64,000 nucleotides of DNA from Blepharisma stoltei (lineage: Eukaryota; Ciliophora; Heterotrichea; Heterotrichida; Blepharismidae). Positions 29,889 through 41,500 of this stretch are shown piece after piece; position 1 is the first letter of the stretch; each line of letters opens with the position of its first letter. The DNA is taken from positions 806,001 to 870,000 of the forward strand of contig CAJZBQ010000062.1 of the NCBI GenBank assembly GCA_914767885.1, in the 5' to 3' direction. Below the pieces are notes generated by a model that made no database searches, was not told the DNA's origin, and saw only the letters and a program-made list of their open reading frames with translations. The position numbers and the translations under genes were made by a program.

Positions 29889-32800
29889 ATGTCAAGTTCG
29901 CCTTCAGATTTTGATAGCGATGTGGATTTTTCTGACGATTCAGATCTAGATATAAGTGAAGGAGCAGGGGTTGCCAAAATTTCAAGTGGCGCTCAAGTTG
30001 ATAAGCCAGCAGAACCAAAACAATTAGAAATTCCCGTTAAAGCTGAACCCATCATTACTCAGATAGTAGAAGAAATAAAGCGAATTTTACCCCCAAAGCC
30101 TCAAAAGCCAAAAACTGCCAAAGCAAAAGCCCGCCGTTCATTAAGCCTCAGCAGAATTCCATTGCTAAATAAAGAAACCATAAACAAAGACACATATGAT
30201 ATTGAGAAACTTCTGAATCCAAAAGTCCAAAAAGCAGCACTCCAAACTTTAGGCTTAGAAAAGCAAATTTCTCTTCCAAAAAGTTTCAATTTGAATTTAG
30301 AAAACGAAACAAAGCCAACCCCAAAAGTTACTGATGTCGCTAACCGCCTCTTAGAGAACTGGGAAAAAGTCAAGGCAAAAAAATTAGCAAATAGAGCACA
30401 ATCAGACCAAAAGGAGATGGAGCAGTGCCCATTTAAACCTAAAATAAATAATACTGAAGCCAAAAACCGATCACATGATGAGTTTTACGAAGATATGAAA
30501 AAGTATTTAGATGAAAAACTAAAAAAAATAAAAAATAAACAAGACGAAAATGAAGAGCTTATCAGAACCAAAAGCTTAGAACTGCCTTTTACACCTTTAC
30601 TGTGTGCATATTCATTGAAAATTGAGTCAGCGAAAGCAGAAAATACCATGCCTAGGCACGAAAGACTTTATCAGCTTCACAAATCAAAAGATAACCAAAG
30701 CCTGCAAAGTATTCTGCGAGACAAATCATTTGCTTCAACCCAAATGACCCAATCAACTGATGACTCCCAGGTTTTATTCCACCCTACAGTGAATAAAAGA
30801 TCCAAAGAATTAGTGAGAGACAGCTCAGTTGAAAATATTTTATATCAAGATGCCTTAAGAAGACATCACAAAAGTGTTGACGCTCCAGCTCCTCGAGTCC
30901 CTGATAAAGTCATATGCAGCAACTCAGAAAAAGTACTAATAGAAAAACTGAAAAATGAATTTGAAGATGAGTGGAATCTTGTTGATATTGATGATACAAA
31001 TATCGTCACATATTCAAGAATGCTGGAAATACTTAGAAGCATGTATTTCTTATTGAATCCGAAAAAACAAGAAGAAGCAAGGCTGCTTACATTAGATCTT
31101 TGGAAAATTTTAGAATCAAGCTATACGCCAGTGAATAAAGAGTCACTAGTAGTAGCACTTATTGCGATTATGGGATTTTATCAGGAATGGATGAATGATG
31201 AAGAAAAGTTTCCTAATAGGTTGAATCTTTCTAAAGAGCAAGCGAAAAAACTTCATTTTAGGAATTCCTTACTCTATGAGAACAGATTGTCTGTTGTAAA
31301 TAAAAGCACTATCAATAAAACATATAGGGAAAACTATGATTTTTCATTTAAGCCTCAAATATGCGCACAGTCAGAAAGGTTAGTTACGTCTTCAGTTGAC
31401 AAAAAGCTGAGGATAATTAAATATGGCGTCTTAGTGTTTCGCGGTCGGCTATGCTGATTTCTTTTGAGGGCATATTTTAATTATATCCGGCAAGTTTTTC
31501 CATACAAAAAATCGAAAAAAAAATGCTAGGCAAGCAATTCTTGATGTATTAGAGCCTAGCCCAAGACTGCTTTAAAGGATCGATTTTCACCTCAAGGGCA
31601 AGAGTTACTGAAGCTTAAAAGGGTCTACCAGCAATATCTACAGCAATGCCTAGATCAATCGGGCACTTCATCAGCGTGAAACCAGAAATTACGACTTGGG
31701 CTACGTATAACTCTTTTTGACGAGAGTCAACTAAAAATTCTATTTTGGGGATTTTTGTGTGGACAACCGTTGTTTCCCTACTCATCAGCCTCAGCAAGCC
31801 ACACAAATCCGAAGACTGCCCGCTCAAAACTTGAGCCGAAAGGCAAGGAGGAGACACTGCCATCCCTGGTAGATGACACTGTCGCAAAGTGGTTGACTCG
31901 CCTGAATCTGAGATCCTCGGTATTGCGTTAAATTAGGGCGATAGTTTGTCTATTAATAAGCTAAGTTAAGAGACAAAAAGCCGAGGAATTCAGATTCACT
32001 AGCAGTTGAGCTGTATAGAGAAAGGGTAAAACTCCAACAGAAACAAGACGCTTTAAAACAAAAATTCAGTGAATTAGAGCTTAAAGACTGCACCTTTGCC
32101 CCTAGAGTAAAGGAATTGCCTAAATCTTATCAGCAGGCTAAAATAACAGACAAAGAAACACTATCAAAAGACTACAAAAACCTCATAAGCTCTGCTCCTA
32201 CAAAAGTCGAAAGAACTGCTGCATTGTTTTCTTTGGCATCTTTGGAAAAAAATAGAAAGGAAAATAACTATAAGCCTTATGAAGAACAAGAAGAGGAAAA
32301 AAATAAAGAAGATCTGACGTTCAAGCCTAAACTGTATCAGAGAGAAAAAATTGATGAAGATAAAGAAAAGCATGCTGGGGTACAAGAAACAGTGGAAAGA
32401 ATTGTAAAAGCAAGAAGAGATAGAGAAATAGTAAAAGCATGAAGAGAAAAAGGATGGACTAGGTCTCCTGAGTCTCGCCAAGCTGAAGCTAAAGAAGAAA
32501 CGAGAGGCAGAAATCCTTTAAGGCCTCCACAAAAAGTCCCTGATAAAAGTGTCAAAGATAAAGAAACTAAAAAGATACCCAAAGAAGAAAAAGCGAAAAA
32601 AATCCCTATCAAAAGGCCATTTCCCAAGCCTCAAAATAAGCTGCCTCTTTCTAAAGCTAAAGAAGAAAAGCCTAAGCCAGTAGCTAAGCCAATAGAAAGC
32701 CTAGAAAATTCAAAAGACTCTATAGACTCTCACAATTCGATATCTACAGCATCATCAGAAATCCATGCTGAGTGCCTAAATAACTCCGGCTCCAGCTTAG

Positions 32801-33126
32801 AAAATGGTAAATTTATCTCAAATGAAGTCATTTACGAAGACGAAGAAATGGAAAACACTTCAGAAGAAGGAGACCTTCATCAAGAAAGCACTGAAAATCA
32901 AGACCAAGAAGGAATAGAAAGCGAAGAAAGCTCTTACTCTGATGAGGATGAAAATACGTTTAACATAGAAATCAACCTAGGAAATGGCAAGACTGAGTAT
33001 TTAGCAATAACAAAAGGAGTAGACCCAGAAGATTCTGTTAGAGAGTTCTCAGCAAAGCATGGGATTACAGGAGAAGCAGAGGCAAAAATTCTACAGCTGG
33101 TGAAAAATCTTCCTAGTGAATCCTAA
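29889..33126 (+). CDS. Protein with repeated F-x-P-K motifs, paralogue of 13093-15183
   Basis: Start ATG 29889 (MSSSPSDFDSDVDFSDDSD). The same architecture as its paralogue: CPFKPKINN, VLFHPTVNKR, the KNEFEDEWNLVDIDDTN domain, FSFKPQICA, CTFAPRVKE and LTFKPKLYQRE. It adds a long Lys/Pro/Glu-rich tail and an end domain (NIEINLGNGKTEYLAI, VREFSAKHGITG) not seen in the other copy. A SINE splits it at 31398-31987. Precise removal of the SINE plus one duplication gives 887 residues, and the region's length then matches the paralogue to within one residue. One TGA is read as Trp (KAWREKGW). Confidence 0.8.
31398..31987 (+). mobile_element. SINE-like retroposon, subfamily A (diverged)
   Basis: 16 bp duplication GACAAAAAGCTGAGGA / GACAAAAAGCCGAGGA (one mismatch) at 31398-31413 and 31972-31987. 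Starts TAATTAAATATGGCGTC and has the TATTTTAATTATATCCGGCAAG block. Tail (CTAAGTTAAG)-like. The inner hairpin has decayed. There is no TA within the duplication. Confidence 0.88.
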
Positions 33127-33236
33127 AATTTATACCAATTCAAATACATTTTTTTAATTATTTTTTAAAAAAAATAAAAAAGACAGTTTTCCTTAATTGA
33201 GTATAATTTCATATTTGCAGTTAAATTTTTATAAAA

Positions 33237-35994
33237 ATGTCATCTAATTTTGCCTCGAAAATAGCCCATTCGGCGGGAAAAGTTTCTCTTACTTCAGACA
33301 GTCAAAACAAGTAATATTTATTCAGTGTTATCTATAGCGGCGGAAATGACACATTAATCCATTGCCTTTCTTCAGAAAGCATGAAAACTTATGACTGGGA
33401 CCATTCAATTACAGCTTTAGGATTTTACAATAACTCATTGATACTTGGGGATAGCGAAGGCAAAGTATACTCTATCAATAATCTTGAGACGAAAGAAAAA
33501 AGTTTAGTTGCTTCCTTAACTGGGGAAGTTACTTGTATTTCTGTAAGAGAAAATCTTATAGCAATTTCTGGAGAACAGTCAAGTCCACTAATAGTAGCCG
33601 ATAACTCAATAAAAACCTTGGAACCAGGGCACAATGGAGGAGTAATGAGTGTTTCTATAAGTCCAAATCTCGCTTATCTTTCGAGCATGGGATATGATGG
33701 AAAGCTGAAAATCTTTGATACACAAACAAAAGAGAATGTTTATGCTCTCGATGTAGTAAGACCATTAAAAGGTGCCACTCAGCAGATGTTGCAAGGAGAT
33801 TGGAGTCCAGACAGCTCTAGCTATGCTATCCCTGGAGACATGGTATTCAGCTTCATATGTTTAAAAAATGGTAGCTGAAAATACGAGCCTACCAAAATTG
33901 TCTGCAATAACAACATTTCTATCATAAAATGGCCGTTTCCCAATACACTAGTCACAGCAAGTCTTGAAAAAAAGATAAGGATCTGGAACATAGAAAAATC
34001 AAAATGCTTACAAATAATAGATAGTCCAGAGATGCCTTGCTCCTTATTGATTTTTAATAGAAATTTGATTGCAGCAAGCTTTGATGGAAAAGTTGAAGTC
34101 TATAATAATGTTGAATGGGGAATTAAAGAAATTGAAGAAAAAGAAGCAACTATAGAGGTTTCTGAAGGAAAAAATGCAGATGATAAAGAGGAGGATGAGA
34201 ATAAGTATTTTTTCCAGAGAGCTATTGGGGCGTTCCCTCAAGAACCAATTGCTTCTGCAATTACTGATACCTCATATGCTATATTATTTTGGAGCTTATC
34301 AGGCAAAATAGTGAGCAAAGAGTTTTTTACAGCTGAAGGAGTCCACAACTCAGTTATAGAAATTACTTTTTCAGAAATTTCTTTTCATAAGAACCTCTTT
34401 TTTTCTAATGATTATAACTTGGTTTTGGCAACTATGGGTAAAAGTGGAGCACTTCTAGGCTCAAAGTCAGCCGAAGAAGAAGTGGATGATGGGTTTATTG
34501 CAGAAGATTCCACTCACCAGCGACCAAGGCTAGTTTTTAAGAGCTTCTTAGAAGATCATGACTGGGTTATTGCACTTCCGTGGCGAGAAAACCCTGAATC
34601 TCTTGTTGTTGGAAACACATGGTGTGCAGCCGTAACATCTCTTATTTATCTTACTCCCTCTTGGGGAGCGAAAACAAATTTTTTTTGCAAACGGAGGGTA
34701 ATAATTTTTTAGAAAAAAAATTATATAAATTCTTTTTCAAAATTTAAAAATGTCTCAATTCTCAAAATTGAAAGCAAATATCATTTACATTAAAAAAAAT
34801 TATGTTTTAAAATGCAATTTGTTTAAAATTAATTAGAATTAACAAGAGATTTTATTATACTAATTATTACTTATATATCAAATTTTTTTTCATAAAAATT
34901 TTTTTTTGTTTGCTCACGGAGGGTTTGTTTTTTGGGCAAAAAAGAGTGATTTTTCCAAGGATTTTTTCGCTCACTGAGGGGGAGTTAGGATTTTTAGTAT
35001 AGAAGGTATACAAACTCATATCATTTCTCTTCCTTTGCCGATTGTTTCACTTGCCAGCTATGAAAACCAATTCGCAATGGTTTATCACTCTGGACCTCCA
35101 GTGCTTGGATGCCAAACTTTAAGATGCGAAATTTGGCAGATGAATACTCTGGTAACTGAAAATGAGCCTGAAACTTTTGTTAAAGAAGAAATAAGCATAG
35201 GTCTAAGTCCTGATGAATCTCTGCAATGGTTTGGCTACTCAGAAAGTGGGCTCCTTTGTACGGTAGATTCAGGCTGTGTTGTCAGAGGTCTATGAAGAAG
35301 AACTGGGCATTGAACTCCACTATGTGAAGTCCTTGATTTTAACAGAATTGTAGGAGTTTCTAATAACGAAATAGTCGGAGTAAACAGAGAATCAGAGCTT
35401 CTAGAGACAAAGCCTTTCAAAATCCCTGTCTGTCAAAATAAAACATCAGAACTAGAGGAAGAGTCCATTTTGTCGAAATTCAACTTAGATCATGATAGAA
35501 TTGAGACTGAAGTAAGCGAGAAGAATTTTCTAGAGATAGACAAACTAGCGCTAAAAGGCATGCAAATTGCAGCTGAAAGCGGAGACTACATAAAAGCTGT
35601 AGGATATACAAAATTACTAGTTACCAAAAAGTCAAAAGCGATTGCGTATACTTTTGCTAATAAATTTGCAACTCAATTAAAAATTCCCTTCTTCCTAAAA
35701 AAAGTTCTCGCAGCTTTAGGATATGAGCAAGAGCAAAAAGAGGTTATTAGAAAAGAAAGCAAGCCAGTTGTAGCAGAGCCTGTAAATCCGGTTAGTTTTA
35801 CTCCTAAACAGCCAGAGATTCAAGCTACCCCTCAGCCTACAATGCAAGAAGCTCCTATACCTTTTACTAAATCAAAAACAGAAAACATGAACTTTTTCGA
35901 GTCTTTAGATGCTCAGCAGCCACTTAAAAGGAAAATCGAGCCAGAATCAAGCTCAACCAAAAAACGAAAATTACAAAAATCAGGTGAAAATTAA
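33237..35994 (+). CDS. WDHD1: Ctf4/WDHD1/AND-1 replisome protein
   Basis: A 15-nt intron (33311-33325, GTAATATTTATTCAG) follows a short first exon. N-terminal WD40 repeats (YSGGNDTLIHC, SSMGYDGKLKIFD, TASLEKKIRIWN, AASFDGKVEVYN). The second beta-propeller (SepB-like domain) has WVIALPWRENPE...WCAAVTS and, after MITE removal, LIYLRIFSIEGIQTHI followed by LPIVSLASYENQFAMVYHSG and the ...GLWRRTGHWTPLCEV block seen in WDHD1. A helical bundle and basic tail (KRKIEPESSSTKKRKLQK) end it; 802 residues. Ctf4 links the CMG helicase to Pol alpha. TGA is read as Trp several times. Confidence 0.9.
34651..34987. mobile_element. MITE family 1 copy in the Ctf4 gene
   Basis: TTA at 34651-34653 and 34985-34987; ends CTCCCTCTTGGGGAGCG and TCGCTCACTGAGGGGGAG. 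Diverged interior. Its removal restores a conserved propeller strand. Confidence 0.92.
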
Positions 35995-36022
35995 TAAAAT
36001 TAAGTAAATTTTAATAAATAAA

Positions 36023-36610
36023 ATGAAGCTCTATGCTCATTATAGAGAAAACACATATACAGTAATACTAGAACCACATCGAAGCGTTGGCTACCTCGCA
36101 GGCTTAATTGCAGGCTTAACCTCCAATTGCTCAATCTGGATTAGCAAATTTCCAAGCGGCCAAGAAATTTCTGAAAACATCGCGATTTCTTCGTTTTTTG
36201 ATGAAAATGATGACGTGTGGGTTGTAAGAAGTGAAGAAAGCAAGGCTCCAATATCAGTAGGCAATAAGCCTAAAGAAGCTCTAGAGTATTTAAGCCTATC
36301 ACAATATTCCTTTTATGAGTCTGGAAAAATGTGGGTAAAGGTCGATGTTCCATTCGAAGGGATTGGAGCTCATCCAAAAGAACTGATTTCTCATGAATTT
36401 GGGGAAAGATATTTTGGGTTTTCTATTAGAAATTTCAAAGGGAAAAACTATAAATTTTTCGTACCTAAACTCCAATGCAAAATCAATCCAGAAAAATCTA
36501 AAATTGCTATTATGAGTGGCAGCATAAGAGTGAGCTTATATAAGGACAAGGAAAATGATAACTGGTTCTCGCTGTTCAAAGCTAAAACTATTGGAGGGGA
36601 TGATGACTAG
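36023..36610 (+). CDS. CS-domain protein, CacyBP/SIP-like
   Basis: 195 residues. Residues 1-75 form a beta-rich N-terminal domain (MKLYAHYRENTYTVILEPHR). From about residue 85 there is a CS domain: SLSQYSFYESGKMWVKVDV, RYFGFSIRNFKGKNYKFFVP, LQCKINPEKSKIAIMSGSIRVS and NDNWFSLF. The RNFKGKNY and KxNPEKS phrases match calcyclin-binding/Siah-interacting proteins, co-chaperone-like adaptors of ubiquitin ligases. No SGS domain is evident; the end is acidic (GGDDD). No inserts. Confidence 0.75.
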   Translation: MKLYAHYRENTYTVILEPHRSVGYLAGLIAGLTSNCSIWISKFPSGQEISENIAISSFFDENDDVWVVRSEESKAPISVGNKPKEALEYLSLSQYSFYESGKMWVKVDVPFEGIGAHPKELISHEFGERYFGFSIRNFKGKNYKFFVPKLQCKINPEKSKIAIMSGSIRVSLYKDKENDNWFSLFKAKTIGGDDD

Positions 36611-36773
36611 TTAATGAATTATTCTTTTAATTATCAATAGCATGCTATAAAACAAAATTTAAATAAACTTCACTTAATCTTATAAAAATAATCAATAGCT
36701 TGCTGATTTCTTCAATTATTCTTGAATATTCCCATTTATTCTCCTGATTTTAATAAATTTTCTTGTGAATTAA

Positions 36774-38455
36774 ATGTTTGGCTTATTCGGTAAGAAGAAA
36801 CCTAACTCCCCCCCCCCCCCCCTCCGTGAGCGAACAAAACCATTAGAAAAATCGCCATTTTTTGACCAAAAACCCACCCTCCGTGAGTGAACAAAAATTT
36901 TTTTAATAGAAAAAATTTTAATGGAAAAAAATTTTGATATATAAGTGATAATTAGTATAATGAAATCTAGAGCTAATTCTGTTTAATTTTAAACAAATTG
37001 CGTTTTTAAAACATAAATTTTGCAAATTAAATTAATATTTGCTTCCCAATTTTTGCAAATTAGGATTTTTTTAAATTTCGAAAAAAAATATTTTTTATAA
37101 AATTTATATATAAATTTTTTTTTAAAAAAAAAAAATTAACCCCCTCCGTGAGCGAACAAAATTTTTTTGTTCGCTCACGGAGGGGGGGGGGGGGGAGTAA
37201 GGTTTTGCGAGAATTCACCCATGGAACCACAAAACTTCAAATTGTTCGAAATTCTATCAGCAAAGAAAATGTTGGAGCAATAGTCAATATTACTTAACTT
37301 AACTTAACTTAGTGTCTGGTATTTAAGGTGTCTAGTGCCGCACCCCATAAAAATGGAGTTATAGCAAAACTGATGACGTCGCCGAGCCATCTTGGAATCG
37401 CGGTGGTTAGCCCACCGGCCAAGCCTTCATCTGCACTTCGCCCGTTTGCCGCACATCTCACCCGGCGCGCTGCCGTCGCCCTGTCTCGACTCAGCTCCCT
37501 GCGCGTGTTTTGCCTAAGGGTCATCCTCCCGTGGGGATGTGCTGAGAGGTAAAACTCCGAAAATTTTGAGTGCACTGAGGAGCTGTTCCTTTGGTTATCC
37601 CCAAAGTTAAACAGCTATTGCTGTGCAGAAGTTCTCGAGAGAAAAACCCAACCCCATAAATAAAATTCCATGAGGGAGAGAAAATTAGCAGAGCTAATTT
37701 CTCTCGAACCGAATGCCATTTTATTTATAATAGTCAATATTACAAATGCTACATTAGACCAGCCTGACGGAGTAGCCAAAGAAATCATCAGCAGCGGAAG
37801 TCATCAGATGCTCCTAGATTGTAGAAAATGGGTACTTGATAATGGACAGCTCGCTCCTGGACACATAGCAGTCACGCCAGGAGGAAAACTAGCAGCAATT
37901 CACATCATTCACCTATCATCCCCTAGCTATCAAAGATCACTTCCAGGCCAAGACGCAGCCCTTCGAGAGTTGATTTGGAGCTGCCTCGCAAAAGGGGAAG
38001 AGCTAGGAATTAATTCAATAGCTTTGCCTGCTTTTTGTATAGGGTCATTTGGGTATCCATTAGATTTAGTGGTCCCTGTCATGCTGAATACAGTTCAACA
38101 GTATCTTCTATCACATGAAGATACGAAATATAACTTAATTCGCTTCACAAACCAAGACAAGTCTATTTACGAAGTATTTGTCAGCGAATTCGAAAGAAGA
38201 TGGCCGGACTCAATCCCACAAAGTAAGAAAAAGGCTAAAAAATCAAGACAGCTGGCATCATCACTGACACCAGGAATGGATAGACTTGTTGAGAGGGAAA
38301 TTGAAAGGCAAAGAGTTTCTTCACCAAAGCCACAGAAGGCAAAAGCAAAGCCAAGCAAGAAGAAAAACGATAAAAATGAGCAAGACATTGAGCTGAAAGA
38401 TGGCGTTAACTTGGAGGCTTTGAGAAATGTAGCCTTTAAAGAAGATAGAAAATAA
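36774..38455 (+). CDS. Macrodomain protein with a basic tail
   Basis: Start MFGLFGKKKP. A MITE and a minus-oriented SINE split the 5' part; after both are removed the frame reads KVLREFTHGTTKLQIVRNSI, then VGAIVNITNATLDQPDGVAK, the ADP-ribose-binding loop of macrodomains (VxAIVNxxN...GG(V)A, here with PDG). Further blocks are LAAIHIIHLSSP and SIALPAFCIGSFGYPLD. The C-terminal 80 residues are Lys-rich and disordered. 278 residues in total. It may read or remove ADP-ribose; substrate is unknown. Confidence 0.85.
36803..37200. mobile_element. Full-length MITE family 1 copy in the macrodomain gene
   Basis: TAA at 36803-36805 and 37198-37200. 14-C and about 16-G terminal runs; interior almost identical to 7355 and 26128. 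Removal restores KKKPKVLREF. Confidence 0.92.
37279..37743 (-). mobile_element. SINE-like retroposon in the macrodomain gene
   Basis: 15 bp duplication AATAGTCAATATTAC at 37279-37293 and 37729-37743, perfect. Read on the minus strand it starts ATAAATAAAATGGCATTCGG, pairs with CATGGAATTTTATTTAT, and encloses the hairpin GAGAGAAATTAGC-TCT-GCTAATTTTCTCTC. Ends with a TTAAG-repeat tail. Sits exactly in the VNITNAT loop codons. Confidence 0.92.
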
Positions 38456-38529
38456 GTAATCTTCTTATATATGCTTAAAAATATTTTGAGCTAATTTAGT
38501 AGTAAAAAATCATTATAAATACTTTAAAT

Positions 38530-41500
38530 TTAGCTAACTCCCCCCCTCCGTGAGTGAACAAAACCATTAGAAAAATCCTTATTTTTTGCCCAAAAACCCA
38601 CCCTCCGTGAGTTAACAAAAATTTTTTTAATAGAAAAATTTTTTATGGAAAAAAAATTTGATATATAAGTGATAATTAGTATAATGAAATCTCGAGCTAA
38701 TTCTGTTTAATTTTAAGCAAATTGCGTTTTAAAACATAAATTTTATTAATTAAATTAATATTTGCTTTCCAATTTTTATAGAAGTGAGATTTTTTTAAAT
38801 TTCGAAAAAAATAATTTATAGAAAATTTATATATAAATTTTTTTAAAAAAATAATTAACCCCCTCCGTGAGTGAACAATTTTTTTGTTCGCTCACGAAGG
38901 GGGGGGAGTAAGACCTTTTCTATTTCCAATGCTCTCGACATCATTGTTGCGATCATTGTCCTGGTCAAGACGAGATTCGTCAGCAGGGCTTTGGTTATGC
39001 TGTCTTAGCCCGACTACAGAGTTATCTACGTCCATGCTCTCATCTTTTTGGAACTTCAAGGCATCGTATATTTTACTTCTTGACTTCCCAGCTGCAGGAT
39101 TAGGATTAGAATTTTAAATTCAGGCACTCGCCATATTGGTCACGCAGTCACCAAAGACCTCGTTTACGGGAGGTTCTACCGCTTTTCGACTCCAGCCCAG
39201 TGGTCTATCCCTCTTGTGAGTGCCCTTCCGGTACCTTCTGTCTCCTCTTTGCTTTGAGGCTTCAGTCTTTAAGTGGGCAGCTTATGGATTTCTGCGGCCC
39301 TGCTCCGGGCGACTGGAGTAGCTTGATTCCAAGGATCCTTGGAGTCTATCGGGTGTCAAAGTGCCTTTCTTCGACAGTTACAGGAAAAAGACTGCTCCCC
39401 TATGGCCTGGGCCGAAACCCCCAGTTTCTCTGTAGAGGAATGCCCATGGGTCATCGGATCCAAAGGACGTTGTTGAGCACCTCCATTTCCAACCACAGGA
39501 AAGCAGCCAAAACCTACCCGGATGCACACCTCTTGAGCCTGCACTAGATTCTCGGCTCAGAATCAGTTCCAGTTCGCCTTAGCCATAAGGTCTGGACTGC
39601 TGCGCCAAGAGGCAGGTTGACACGTGTCGCCATTTTAATGTATATTCCCAGCTGCAGGAACCAAGAAATTCGGATAATATTTTTTCTGGACTATTAAAGT
39701 TACTATTCCGATTACCCCCCAACCTATAAAAAGTACAATAAACCAAGCGATATTATACTGTTTCCCTTAAATATTCCAAAATAAATAAAAATAATATATT
39801 CATTATCTATTTAAGGTTGAGCTTAATATTCGAGTCCGCGGCATTTGAAATTGTTGCAAGCACAGCAATATAAAACACCCCAATAAGTGAAGAAAGCTCC
39901 CATAAATTGCATCTTCCATAGTTAAATGGTCTGATTTTATAAGTAACGATAGAGAAAAGCAGGATTAGGATTGAAAATAAAATTCCATGAGCTATAGGCT
40001 GTGAGCCTTGCAAAGATTTACCTACTGCAATAAGCAGAATTTGCACACATGTTTTAAAGAGTAGGAAAAATGGCTTCACCATAAGATTTACACCAGTTTT
40101 GGCTTGCTGCCATAGTGGACGAGAAAATACAGCTACAGGCTGGTAGCATGATAATGCCAGAGCTGACATCACAATATACGGATAATGGCTGCTTGTTCAG
40201 CAGTTCATATAGCAATCTCTCCACACAAATGCTTTAGCCTGAGCTTTATGGTCACACACAAAGACATCAAGTAGCATCGTCATAAAAGGCAAAAACATTG
40301 TATTCCCAAAAAACGGCAAATACATGGTATTCACAAGCCCCATAAATCTCTGGCATAATGGTATTTGTGCAAGCCATTTTTCTGCGTTAGCCATAATAAG
40401 CATAATCAAGAAGAACCAGGCATAGCATAAAACTGACACCACAATCAGCATAGTCCAATAAGTGCTTTTATTCCCATGGGTCATTTTTAGAACATCAACC
40501 ATAAAAATATTTGCTGCTGATTCAATGACTGTTTTAAATGCTGGGAATGTGGGAGCAATTGCCACAAATTGGAAAAATTCGATAATAATGGTAATGATGA
40601 CCAAATTGTCTTTCCATGACCTGACGACTGGCTCAGTGATTTCTTGGAATTCAAGCTGTTTCCATTTTTTATAAGCAAAATAACTGAGCAGCAAGGTAAG
40701 TGCAAATAAAAAGAAACCAATACAGATAACAATAACGACACCGTCCCAATCAATAGATACCATGTTTTCTGCAAACGGGCAGTCATATGAGCTTGACCAA
40801 TGGTCAGATGGTGGACTTGCGCTTTCTCCGCTGAATACTATAGAGACGCCTGCTATATTGGTAAAAACAGTTGGGTTGCTTGGATCATATGTTTGGATAG
40901 TCACAATGGAGTTGTCTTGCATATTGACTACAGAAAACCCAAATCCAGATCTATCATTAGATCCATCAATAAACTTTATAATCCCGCTAACCCCAGTAAT
41001 ATCAGCCGATCTCAGAGCTTTTGTAAGATCAGTGCCTGAGTTGAAATCTTCTCCATTAGAAATCATTGACTGCACAGTTGTAGCAATTAGATAAATTGCA
41101 TCATAAGCGTACATCCCATATACCGAATAGCTGGAATTATATGCTTTTGTATAACTAGCTTCAAATGAAGCCCCAGTATCGCCAATAGCTCTTCTATAAG
41201 CCAATCCAAAAGCGCCATTAATGACAGAATAAATTGTGCTTGCATCATCTTTATAGTTTGCTGTAATCAATGATGTAAGCTCTGAAGTTAGCCATCTGGG
41301 GCCAACCCATGCATAGTCACTACCATAAATTTCTTTTTTGTGAGCAGTAAGGGCCACTTGCACGCCAATAGTATAAGATCCAATATATACAATAACTTTT
41401 ATTTGATGCCTGACTATGTTTGATAAAACTTTATCGACACTATTTTTTGTTGTTGAGGTCAGGCCTAAATCTGGATTGTAGGTAATTAATTAGTAAAACT

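Noticed and set aside
39200-39547. Plus-strand ORF of 115 codons, and similar ORFs at 37328, 42373, 43107, 61813
   Set aside because: All lie inside SINE-like elements; they are not conserved between copies and result from the higher GC content.
39756-39809. Intron in the receptor gene
   Set aside because: There is no GT donor in the stretch and the length is far from 15-17 nt; a TA-bounded IES fits better.
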